Shown piece after piece: positions 35,242 to 42,618 of a DNA stretch of 64,000 nt (position 1 is its first letter; each line of letters starts with the position of its first letter). Source of the DNA: JAFMDF01 sp965277445. GTDB lineage: Bacteria > Bacteroidota > Bacteroidia > Chitinophagales > Saprospiraceae. The stretch is from contig CBDICY010000032.1 of NCBI GenBank assembly GCA_965277445.1, forward strand, positions 806,001 through 870,000, written 5' to 3'. The position numbers were made by a program, and so were the translations under genes. Under the pieces are notes generated by a model. That model did no database searches, was not told where the DNA came from, and was given only the letters and a program-made list of their open reading frames with translations.

Positions 35242-36186
35242 TTATTCAATCGGTGATAACTTATCAATACAATCTAAATGTAGAATAGTTGGACTATCCG
35301 CAGAAGAAGTATACATTGGATGAAATTGAACGTCCGTTTCCATGTCTTTGGCGATATAAGACGTATTGGTATGAATCAATTGATTATAACTTTCATCAAA
35401 CCCTTTTAGCATGATCATAAACTCTCCGTGCATAGCCGATATATCGGTTAGTGATTTTTTGAAAAGTGGGCTTTTGAGTGTAATTGGATGAACAATTGTC
35501 CAATTTAATGGAAATAAAAAAACCTTTGCTCGTTCTAGTTTTAAATTGGCATAGTGTCGTTTCATCTCTTTTCCTTTCATTTCTAACCAAGTAAAGATCA
35601 CCGTTGCTTCCAGATCAATAATTTTATGAGAACGGGTATTGACAATTCGAAATTGGAAACAACGTTCGGTGTCTTTATAGGTAGTTAGTAAGGCTTTTTT
35701 ACTAAAAGAAATATGAGAACGAGGTTTAGAAAAGCGTGCAAAAAATAGTCCTGTAATCAATGCAAATGCAACCAATCCAATGGAAGCGCAAAGAGAAGCA
35801 ATAAAATTAGCTGAAATGCCGATTGGATTAATTCCGCCATAGCCAACAGTCGTAAAAGTTTGTACACTAAAAAAGAAAGCGTATAAAAAGTCGCTAATAA
35901 AATTGCCTTTAGGGACGCCGTTTAACTGCTCTATACCAATCAGCATAAACATAGCTGCAAATAGGGCATTAATCAATATAAAAAAGGTTAAAGAGAATAA
36001 AGTAAACCTAGTCGCAGACATGCCAATTAATAGTTGATAAGGTGTCCAACTTTTTTTCCCTTTACGAATAATATTAAATGAACCGTCTTTATTAATTAAC
36101 CGTTCTCCTACTGCTGTGATTTTTGAGCCAAAGCCTAAATCATTAAACGGAGTCTTTTTAAAAGGTTGTCTAATATTGAAGTCCAT
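35242..36186 (-). CDS. Inward-rectifier potassium channel (KirBac type)
   Basis: This 314-residue protein has the Kir layout: a slide-helix region, TM1 ('RFTLFSLTFFILINALFAAMFML'), pore helix and selectivity filter 'FFFSVQTFTTVGYGGINP' (TVGYG), TM2 ('ANFIASLCASIGLVAFALITGLFFARFSKP') and a cytoplasmic immunoglobulin-like domain ('HISFSKKALLTTYKDTERCFQFRIVNTRSHKIIDLEATV...'). It should conduct K+ across the inner membrane and is likely gated by cytoplasmic ligands or lipids. Confidence 0.95.
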   Translation of the reverse strand: MDFNIRQPFKKTPFNDLGFGSKITAVGERLINKDGSFNIIRKGKKSWTPYQLLIGMSATRFTLFSLTFFILINALFAAMFMLIGIEQLNGVPKGNFISDFLYAFFFSVQTFTTVGYGGINPIGISANFIASLCASIGLVAFALITGLFFARFSKPRSHISFSKKALLTTYKDTERCFQFRIVNTRSHKIIDLEATVIFTWLEMKGKEMKRHYANLKLERAKVFLFPLNWTIVHPITLKSPLFKKSLTDISAMHGEFMIMLKGFDESYNQLIHTNTSYIAKDMETDVQFHPMYTSSADSPTILHLDCIDKLSPIE

Positions 36187-36247
36187 AAAGCAGAAATTTA
36201 TAGCTTATTAGTATTTGCAAGGGACGGAGAGTGTGGAGTAAATTAAA

Positions 36248-36281
36248 ACGAGCCATCCAGTATCATAACTGAATGGCTCGT
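36248..36281 (-). terminator. Terminator after the second OmpH gene
   Basis: On the minus strand ACGAGCCATTCAGT pairs with ACTGGATGGCTCGT (one G-T) around a 6-nt loop, followed by TTTT. It lies about 45 nt beyond the stop at 36326. Confidence 0.75.
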
Positions 36282-36325
36282 AAAGTAGTTTAAAACTTAT
36301 CGTAAAAGGAATAAATCAATTCGAT

Positions 36326-36847
36326 TTATAAGCCTAATTTAGTTTTTACTAAAGCAGTAACATCTTGTGAATCGTCTGCATAAAGAATCGTACTTCCTTG
36401 TGCTGCATTCCGATCGAAGATGTAGTTGTAGCCATTTTCTTTCGCTACATCTTTAATAGCACCATTCACTCTATCAAAAATAGGCTGCAATAAAGTATTT
36501 CTTTTCTCCCCCATTTGCTTTTCCATATCTTGTTGGAACTTGCCAATCTTTTCTTCTTCTTTTCTTAATGCAGCTGCTTCATCTTCAATTTGTTTTGGCG
36601 ATAATTCTCCTGCTGCCTCTTTTTTCTGTAAAGTCTGTAATTTAGTTTGGTACGCTTGTACCATCTGTTGTCCTTTTTTCTGTAATTGCTTCTGCAAAGC
36701 CTCCATACTAGAGTCTGCTTGCTTAACCTCAGTCATGCCTGATAAAATCTCAGCTGAATTTAAATAACCGAATTTTTGTGCGTCTGCGTTGAAAGCCGTT
36801 GCGGCCATCATTAGAACCAAGATAAATAATTTTGTTATCTGCTTCAT
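36326..36847 (-). CDS. OmpH/Skp-family periplasmic chaperone
   Basis: A 173-residue protein with a signal peptide (MKQITKLFILVLMMAATAFNADAQ). The mature part has 'KFGYLNSAEILSGM', a long charged coiled-coil (about residues 45-125) and 'YNYIFDRNAA', the Skp/OmpH pattern. Skp-like chaperones hold unfolded outer-membrane proteins in the periplasm. It is the downstream member of a tandem pair of OmpH genes. A hairpin GCGCAAA/TTTGCGC and a -7 box lie upstream (36904-36926). Confidence 0.9.
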   Translation of the reverse strand: MKQITKLFILVLMMAATAFNADAQKFGYLNSAEILSGMTEVKQADSSMEALQKQLQKKGQQMVQAYQTKLQTLQKKEAAGELSPKQIEDEAAALRKEEEKIGKFQQDMEKQMGEKRNTLLQPIFDRVNGAIKDVAKENGYNYIFDRNAAQGSTILYADDSQDVTALVKTKLGL

Positions 36848-36906
36848 GAATCTTTGAATTTTTTTGATTAACTGAAAAGTAGTTTTCTATTCTTGAAATT
36901 GGAGCG

Positions 36907-36914
36907 CAAAAATA
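36907..36914 (-). promoter_or_regulatory. -7 box (TATTTTTG) of the downstream OmpH gene
   Basis: A TAnnTTTG match on the minus strand, about 60 nt before the start at 36847. It suggests the second OmpH gene has its own promoter. Confidence 0.45.
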
Positions 36915-37018
36915 AAAAATTTGCGCTGTTTGATGCTGTTTTTAAGCAATAAAGTAGCGAATAGTAAAAAATAGACGCATCAGCAATGCTTATTATTTAC
37001 TATTCTAGCAATCCTTGC

Positions 37019-37528
37019 TTAGTTTACTCGACTAATAATGTCTTCGGTCTTATCAAATTTAGAATTGACAAACAGTAAACCTGTTGCACTTCCTTTGTCT
37101 AAGATAAAATCAAATTCTTTTGAATCTGCATAGTCTTCGATAGCGGAGTACACTTTATCTTGAATTGGTTGAACCAATGCTTGTCTTCTTTTGAATAAAG
37201 CACCTTCAGGGCCAAATCTTTGCTTTTGCATTTCTCTAACGGCTTTTTCTTTATTCACAATTTCTTCTTCTCTTTGTTTTCTTACTTCATCACTCAATAA
37301 GACTTGTTCTGCTTGGTATTTGTTATACATACTCTTAATTACGTCGTATTCTTGTGCGATGTCTGATCTCCAAGTAGCGGCTTGTTTGTCCAAGTCTTTT
37401 TGTGCTTGCTTGTATTCTGGTAAACTTTCTAATACTTGATTAATGTCAACAACTGCGATTCTTTGTGCAGAAATAGTAGTAGCGCCAACAAAAAGTAATA
37501 CGGCTAGAGATAAAATATATTTTTTCAT
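37019..37528 (-). CDS. OmpH/Skp-family periplasmic chaperone
   Basis: A 169-residue protein with a signal peptide (MKKYILSLAVLLFVGATTISAQ), then 'RIAVVDINQVLESLPEYKQAQKDLDKQ', a long coiled-coil and 'FDFILDKGSATGLLFV'. This is the standard Skp/OmpH organisation, and it is more typical of the family than its neighbour. Two adjacent OmpH genes are common in Bacteroidota, usually near bamA; no bamA is adjacent here, though an Omp85 protein is encoded at 42619. Confidence 0.92.
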   Translation of the reverse strand: MKKYILSLAVLLFVGATTISAQRIAVVDINQVLESLPEYKQAQKDLDKQAATWRSDIAQEYDVIKSMYNKYQAEQVLLSDEVRKQREEEIVNKEKAVREMQKQRFGPEGALFKRRQALVQPIQDKVYSAIEDYADSKEFDFILDKGSATGLLFVNSKFDKTEDIISRVN

Positions 37529-37891
37529 GTTATCAAGATTTTATTCTGGTAATTATCAGAATTGATTTTTTAATTAATGTCCTAATAAAGACTGCCAAAA
37601 TTAATATTTTATTGTCAGCTTTCTATTTAAAGACTCCCACAATATACTAAAAGTTACTTTTTAAAACTGATGGGCAAATTTATAAAAAATATCTTAATTG
37701 ACTGATAATGAAATGATTGCAATAAGACAAGATACTATTTTCCCTTAATTCTTTAACGTATGTTTAACGCATCGCTTAATGATTTTAACGGGGGAAGTAC
37801 GGTTTTTAGAAAGAAAATGTAGTGCAGCCATTCCTGTCTGAAAAAAAATAATCTATCTGAAAAGAATATTAGTAGGGAATAGTCGGCAAAT
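37529..37891. other. 363-bp gap between batD and ompH
   Basis: AT-rich DNA with no ORF. At 37819-37840 there is a single-armed copy of the GTAG..GCCATTCCTGTCTG motif related to the REPIN-like repeats at 4033 and 25919. A small inverted repeat (TCTGGTAATTATCAGA, about 37547-37562) precedes the ompH start. I see nothing else. Confidence 0.5.
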
Positions 37892-39661
37892 TTAAGTCAA
37901 TTCTGTCTCAATTTCACTAATGACTTTTACCGATTTATGATACGTTTCTTGCATGGAGGCAGGATTATCCATCCCCGCAAATAAAGCCATTTCTGTAATT
38001 TTAATAATAGACATATAATCGGTAATGTGTTGCTCTTGCACTTTTAACGACTGGAGTTTTTGACTAACATTATCTTTTGTCAGTTCAGACAGCGGGATAC
38101 TGAGTTTATCACAAACATAGCCCAATAATGCTCTAGAAACTTCATCGTAGAAAGCACGACTTTTATTAGCTTTCATGAAGCCTTCGGAAGTGGCTAATCG
38201 TTTTTTGGCTACTTTTTCTGCTCGATTTCTTTTTAATAAAACCAAGTCGATATTGCCATTCTTTGCTAAAATTTGCTTGTAAACAAAAGCACCGCCTAAG
38301 AATAAAAATGGTAAAACTAATAAACTGTAAAAAAGTCCAGTTTTTGGAAATGGTGTTCCTTTAGTACTAAAAGAAGTAGCAGTTTTAATATATCGAATAT
38401 CTTTATCGGCAATGTCAGGTGTAACAATCGTTTGGCTAGCAGGAGCGCCTTTGCCTGAATGCACATTAATGCGAAAAAGGTTAGGAACTAAAGTGATAAA
38501 CGTAGCACTATCGGTGTCAAAATACGTAAAAGCAGGTTTAATTTGATAATTCCCTGCCTGTTTTGGTAATGCTAAATATTCGACGGTTTTTTGCCCTTTT
38601 AAAATGCCACCTGTCTCTTGCGAGATTTCATCCAATACTTTTGGTTCATATATTTCAAATACGCTAGGAAAATCTAAATTTGGCGGTTGCAATCGCTTAA
38701 TATCTCCATTGCCTTGAATGATCAACTTTACACCAATCGCATCATCAGTCGTAATATTTGTTTTGTCTATGTAAGAATTCATGGCATATTTTCCAACTGC
38801 TCCACTAAAAGTAGATGGAATGGGTTGCGGTAAAGATTTAACGTTAATCTCCAATGGATTTGTTTGGACATTAACTGGCTTGATTTGATTATTAAAGAAG
38901 AAGCTATTTGGGCGTTTATTTCCGACAATTACCCCCAAGCGAACATTCATTGGCTTAATTGTTTGTAAACCTGTTTGTTGTGGAAATAAAGCAATTCGCT
39001 TTAATATCTTGGTGGTATATTGCACCCCATCTACCACTTCTCGAATGGCTCTAGAATCAAATCGACGAATATCTCTAGCAAAAAAACCTTGATATTCAGG
39101 TTCAAAAGCAATGTCGTAATTTTCAATATTTACTGAAGTATATAATTTATAGTTCACCACCAATTGTTGCCCGACATAAACCAAGTTCGTGTCAATTTCT
39201 GCTCTAACAAATAATTGTTCTTCTATGGAAGCGCTTTTATTAGCTGCACTTGCTTTGATGACATCAATTGTTACTGTATTGGATTTCATTATTTTCCCAT
39301 TGACCGTTATAATGGCAAAAGCAATTTTAAACTTTCCCACTTTTTTAGGTTGCAACGAATAAGAATAAGACACTTTTTGAGAAGCATTTCCATTAATAAT
39401 GGTTGTACTCATCGACCGACTCGGCCCATTTAGCACCGTGAAATGTCTAAAAGGAGGTGCTTTGAAATTTTGCCCTTGGGCATTGTTTAAAGTGAAAGTA
39501 ATTTGAAAATAACCATTCTTTACTACTTGCCTAGCATCTGTACTGGCTTCAAAGCTTACTTGTGCAGTAGCAGCTGTCCAAAAAATAAAGCAAATAAAGA
39601 GTAATAAAGGTCTAAAAAGACTCATTCTTATTGAGTTAAATCGAATTCGTACGAAAGGCAT
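37892..39661 (-). CDS. batD: BatD-family protein
   Basis: This 589-residue protein has a signal peptide; a second ATG at 39625 (MSLFRPLLLFICFIFWTAATA) may be the true start. Repeated immunoglobulin-like beta domains follow ('VSFEASTDARQVVKNGYFQITFTLNNAQG', 'IEEQLFVRAEIDTNLVYVGQQLVVNYKLY'), then a membrane helix ('GLFYSLLVLPFLFLGGAFVYK', about 440-462) and a cytoplasmic helical tail. BatD belongs to the Bacteroides aerotolerance (Bat) system, an inner-membrane VWA/TPR complex of unsettled function. It is the last gene of the bat unit here. Confidence 0.9.
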   Translation of the reverse strand: MPFVRIRFNSIRMSLFRPLLLFICFIFWTAATAQVSFEASTDARQVVKNGYFQITFTLNNAQGQNFKAPPFRHFTVLNGPSRSMSTTIINGNASQKVSYSYSLQPKKVGKFKIAFAIITVNGKIMKSNTVTIDVIKASAANKSASIEEQLFVRAEIDTNLVYVGQQLVVNYKLYTSVNIENYDIAFEPEYQGFFARDIRRFDSRAIREVVDGVQYTTKILKRIALFPQQTGLQTIKPMNVRLGVIVGNKRPNSFFFNNQIKPVNVQTNPLEINVKSLPQPIPSTFSGAVGKYAMNSYIDKTNITTDDAIGVKLIIQGNGDIKRLQPPNLDFPSVFEIYEPKVLDEISQETGGILKGQKTVEYLALPKQAGNYQIKPAFTYFDTDSATFITLVPNLFRINVHSGKGAPASQTIVTPDIADKDIRYIKTATSFSTKGTPFPKTGLFYSLLVLPFLFLGGAFVYKQILAKNGNIDLVLLKRNRAEKVAKKRLATSEGFMKANKSRAFYDEVSRALLGYVCDKLSIPLSELTKDNVSQKLQSLKVQEQHITDYMSIIKITEMALFAGMDNPASMQETYHKSVKVISEIETELT

Positions 39662-39674
39662 ACCTCGTCAAAAA

Positions 39675-40253
39675 CTATAATTTATAAATTTTCCGCTTCT
39701 TCTTTTTCTTTTTTGGCTTTGTTGTTTCTTCTTGTAGCAATGGATTCTTTCGAGCATCAAAGAAATCATTGAAAAAATCACTACCTCCAAAAAAGCTATC
39801 TCCTCCAAAAAAATCATTTCGATCAAAGAAGTCTTTACGATTATTTTGCCGAGGTTGTTGTATAATACCGTCAGGATTATCTAGCACAAATACCTCTAAA
39901 GGCATAGACTCTAAAGCCCCTTCCGCCGTATCTACAAAAGCAGGCTGGATATAATAATTCCCGACTTCAACGGGTTCGATGTAATAACTGTAGGCTACAC
40001 TCTGCGTTACTTTTCCATTACTAACCATCATACTAGATGATTGATTTGGTCCACTCACAATATTAAATCCATCAAAATTAGGCGCTTCAAAGTTTTTCAC
40101 AGAGGCATTTTCTATGGTAAATTTCACCTCCACATAATTGCCCAATAAAATAGAGTCATTGCTAACTTCAACGGTTAACTTCGCTTCTTGCTGACTGAAA
40201 GCCACTAGGCTCATCATCATAAAGGAAGCAAGAAGAATAGATAGCTTTTTCAT
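39675..40253 (-). CDS. Short BatD-like protein
   Basis: This 192-residue protein has a signal peptide (MKKLSILLASFMMMSLVAFS) and a single BatD N-terminal domain ('AKLTVEVSNDSILLGNYVEVKFTIENA', 'SGPNQSSSMMVSNGKVTQSVAYSYYIEP'). It then has an unusual low-complexity tail built of DFF units (DFFDRNDFFGGDSFFGGSDFF within about 144-166) and ends in a lysine run (PKKKKKKRKIYKL). It lacks the membrane helix of full BatD. It is placed between batC and batD, so it is probably a bat-operon duplicate turned into a secreted partner. Confidence 0.8.
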   Translation of the reverse strand: MKKLSILLASFMMMSLVAFSQQEAKLTVEVSNDSILLGNYVEVKFTIENASVKNFEAPNFDGFNIVSGPNQSSSMMVSNGKVTQSVAYSYYIEPVEVGNYYIQPAFVDTAEGALESMPLEVFVLDNPDGIIQQPRQNNRKDFFDRNDFFGGDSFFGGSDFFNDFFDARKNPLLQEETTKPKKKKKKRKIYKL

Positions 40254-40270
40254 GATGTTAATTTTTGTAT

Positions 40271-40326
40271 CGGCGAATTCATTCGCCGTAGTAATATTAA
40301 TATTTCAAGGCGAATGAATTCGCCTT
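40271..40326. repeat. REPIN-like pair GGCGAA-TTCA-TTCGCC / GGCGAA-TGAA-TTCGCC
   Basis: Two perfect 6-bp palindromes with 4-nt loops (40272-40287 and 40309-40324) are reverse complements of each other, 21 nt apart. They lie between batC and the short batD gene, inside the operon. Confidence 0.75.
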
Positions 40327-40331
40327 TACAA

Positions 40332-41048
40332 TCACCAATCCTTACTAGACTTAGAAGGCTTAGATTGCTTTTTCTTTACTTTTTCCTGCACTTTGCGCTC
40401 CTCCTCATCCATGATTTCCAATAATTGTTGCGCTTCTTCCTTACTCAAATCCTTAGGTTGAGGTTGTTGCTCTTGTTCCTTTTGATCATCCCCAACAGGT
40501 TGCGGCTGGTCTTGAGGTTGCTGATCTTGTTGTTCCTCGCCTTCCTCTTGTTGCTGTTGGTCATCAGGTTCCTCTTCTCCCTCTTTCGAATCACTATTTT
40601 GCTGCTGTTGTTGTTGCTGTTGCTGAATTTGTAATTGTCGTTGGGCTTGCCCCAAGTTAAACTTGGTTTCTACATCTTTGGGATCTAATCGCAAGGCATT
40701 TTTATAAGCATTGACACTTTCTTGAAAATCTTGCTTGGCATATAAAGCATTGCCTAAATTATGATAAGCCTTCGATTTAATGCTATTATCTTTAGCACTT
40801 TCGGCTGCAGTTGTATAATGCCGAATCGCTTCATCAAATCGCTTTTGTTGATAAATCGAATTGGCTAAATTATAAGCACCTTTGGTCGAACTCTTTTCTT
40901 CCAAAGATTTGCGATAACCCTCTTCTGCTGTTTGATAATCGTCATTATCATAAGCTGAATCGCCACTTCGCAATAACTTATGAGATGATTGGGCGAAAAG
41001 AGATACACAAAAAAATAAAGTACAAAATACTATTATATACGTTTTCAT
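40332..41048 (-). CDS. batC: BatC-like TPR protein
   Basis: From the ATG at 41048 the protein has 238 residues: signal peptide (MKTYIIVFCTLFFCVSLFAQ), three TPR repeats ('GDSAYDNDDYQTAEEGYRKSL', 'YNLANSIYQQKRFDEAIRHYTTA', 'HNLGNALYAKQDFQESVNAYKNAL'), a Gln/Glu-rich low-complexity region (about 145-205) and a Lys/Ser-rich end. This is the BatC layout. The start codon is abutted by a heptamer array (41049-41083), with no Shine-Dalgarno sequence. It is followed by the short batD and batD genes. Confidence 0.9.
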   Translation of the reverse strand: MKTYIIVFCTLFFCVSLFAQSSHKLLRSGDSAYDNDDYQTAEEGYRKSLEEKSSTKGAYNLANSIYQQKRFDEAIRHYTTAAESAKDNSIKSKAYHNLGNALYAKQDFQESVNAYKNALRLDPKDVETKFNLGQAQRQLQIQQQQQQQQQNSDSKEGEEEPDDQQQQEEGEEQQDQQPQDQPQPVGDDQKEQEQQPQPKDLSKEEAQQLLEIMDEEERKVQEKVKKKQSKPSKSSKDW

Positions 41049-41083
41049 AATTTTCAATTTTCAATTTCCAATTTTCAATTCTC
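41049..41083. repeat. Five tandem heptamers abutting the batC start codon
   Basis: On the plus strand: AATTTTC, AATTTTC, AATTTCC, AATTTTC, AATTCTC, ending exactly one base before the batC ATG complement (41046-41048). No inverted arm was found nearby. Confidence 0.7.
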
Positions 41084-41103
41084 AACCAGCCCTTAAAGCG
41101 TAT

Positions 41104-41138
41104 TTAATCATCCGTTGTGAAATAAAATCCGTTGGGGG
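41104..41138. repeat. TCCGTTG element, 17-nt period (single arm)
   Basis: ATCCGTTGTGAAATAAA is followed by ATCCGTTGGGGG, so the core TCCGTTG recurs after 17 nt. The same core and spacing occur at 51204-51290 and (18 nt) at 52665-52733. Confidence 0.6.
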
Positions 41139-41183
41139 TAAAATTGCTAAATAGCTGATTTTCTTTCAAAAATTAAAAACTAG

Positions 41184-42221
41184 CTACTTTCCAAACAAAT
41201 CCTTTCCCGCTAACCACTTATTCTCTCGATAAGAGAGCAGAAATTCTGCAATAAAAAACAAAATAGCGGTTCCTATAAAATATTGAAAATAACTTTCATA
41301 TTCATTAAAAACCCTAGCTTCAAATTCTCTTTTTTCCAATTTATCTACACTAGATCTTAAAGCGGTTGCGACTGCGTCTACTTCATTGCCCGCCAAATTA
41401 AAATAAGCACCATTACCTGCATTGGCTAAATCTTGCATCATTGCTTCATTCAAACTGGTGGTAACAGGATTCCCTGTTTTATCTCGCTTATAATCTGATC
41501 GCCCGCCAATAACGGTTGGAATAAGTCCGCCAGAAGGTGTACCAACGCCAATACTATAAATTAATAAACCATTTCTAGCTGCTTCATTCGCTCGATCTAA
41601 AGCATCCTGATCATGCGTTTCTCCATCAGAAATAATGATGACGGCTTTGTGTCGTTTATTTTCTTCTTCAAAGGATTGTTCAGCTAAGTCTATGGCTTCA
41701 CTAATAGCCGTTCCTTGAGCAGGGGCTTGACTAGGATTGGCACTTCGCAAAAATAACTGGGCAGCGGCATAATCTGTCGTCAAAGGCATTTGCATATAAG
41801 CATTGCCTGCAAAGAGGATAATGCCTAGACGATCGCCTTTTAACTTTTCTACTAAACTTTGCGAAAAACGTCTCGCACGTTCCATCCGATTGGGTCGAAT
41901 ATCTTCCGCCATCATACTTTGAGAAATGTCCAAAGCAATGAAAATATCTACACTTTTACGTTTGACCTTTTCTTTCTTACTCCCCCATTGTGGATTCGCC
42001 CAACCAACAATTAAAAAGGACAACCCACAGAGTAAGAGCACAAATTTAGCGGTGTGTTTATACTTAGAATAAGCAGGCATTAATTGAGCTAATAGCGTAC
42101 TATTCCCAAATTTATCAAACGCATTTTTCCTTGCTCTTTGTATCAACCAAAATAATAGCATAAAAATTGGCAGCAAAAGCAAAGCGTATAAATAGTCAGC
42201 ATTCTCGAAACGAAAGGGCAT
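41184..42221 (-). CDS. batB: BatB-like VWA-domain protein
   Basis: From the ATG at 42221 the protein has 345 residues: two N-terminal membrane helices ('YLYALLLLPIFMLLFWLI', 'FVLLLCGLSFLIVGWANPQWG'), a VWA domain with an intact MIDAS ('FIALDISQSMMAEDI', 'LTTDYAAA', 'ISDGETHDQ') and a C-terminal helix ('FIGTAILFFIAEFLLSY'). It belongs to the Bat inner-membrane complex. batA and moxR, which normally precede batB, are not immediately upstream, and the next 400 bp hold only a short doubtful ORF. I call it BatB from its order before batC. Confidence 0.85.
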   Translation of the reverse strand: MPFRFENADYLYALLLLPIFMLLFWLIQRARKNAFDKFGNSTLLAQLMPAYSKYKHTAKFVLLLCGLSFLIVGWANPQWGSKKEKVKRKSVDIFIALDISQSMMAEDIRPNRMERARRFSQSLVEKLKGDRLGIILFAGNAYMQMPLTTDYAAAQLFLRSANPSQAPAQGTAISEAIDLAEQSFEEENKRHKAVIIISDGETHDQDALDRANEAARNGLLIYSIGVGTPSGGLIPTVIGGRSDYKRDKTGNPVTTSLNEAMMQDLANAGNGAYFNLAGNEVDAVATALRSSVDKLEKREFEARVFNEYESYFQYFIGTAILFFIAEFLLSYRENKWLAGKDLFGK

Positions 42222-42338
42222 GGATTTTTTGGTAGTACAGAATATTAATCTGTCAAATTTACAAATACTAAATACAAGCAAAAGCCTGTACTATCTGCAA
42301 AAATAACAAATCTTCCTTTTTATGTAAACTGTGTTTAG

Positions 42339-42527
42339 TTAATAACAGGTTAAAGTGAGTTGATATTTTCCAAATAAGTCTCGGCTTGTTAGAGAATGGC
42401 TTCTTTTTTGGGGATTGGCTTGCCAATAACTAACCGCACTCAATACCACTTCCAAAGGAGAGAGCATTTTTGTATTCAAAGAAAAGGACAATCGAGAATG
42501 ATCGAGTGACCAATAAGTATTTTTCAT
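42339..42527 (-). CDS. Doubtful small ORF
   Basis: A 62-residue ORF with an ATG start (MKNTYWSLDHSRLSFSLN...). No motif, signal peptide or recognisable relative. It lies upstream of batB on the same strand, where batA would normally be, but has no similarity to BatA. It may be chance. Confidence 0.25.
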   Translation of the reverse strand: MKNTYWSLDHSRLSFSLNTKMLSPLEVVLSAVSYWQANPQKRSHSLTSRDLFGKYQLTLTCY

Positions 42528-42618
42528 GTGAGTTAAACAGGGGTTCGGTAGAATGGTTTATTTTTGAGTTTTGTGATAATTATTAAAATTACCCTTTGAC
42601 ACTCTTCGTTATCTATTT

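Noticed and set aside
40425..40634. Leu-rich open frame opposite batC
   Set aside because: It is the complement of the Gln/Glu-rich segment of batC, an artefact of biased codons.
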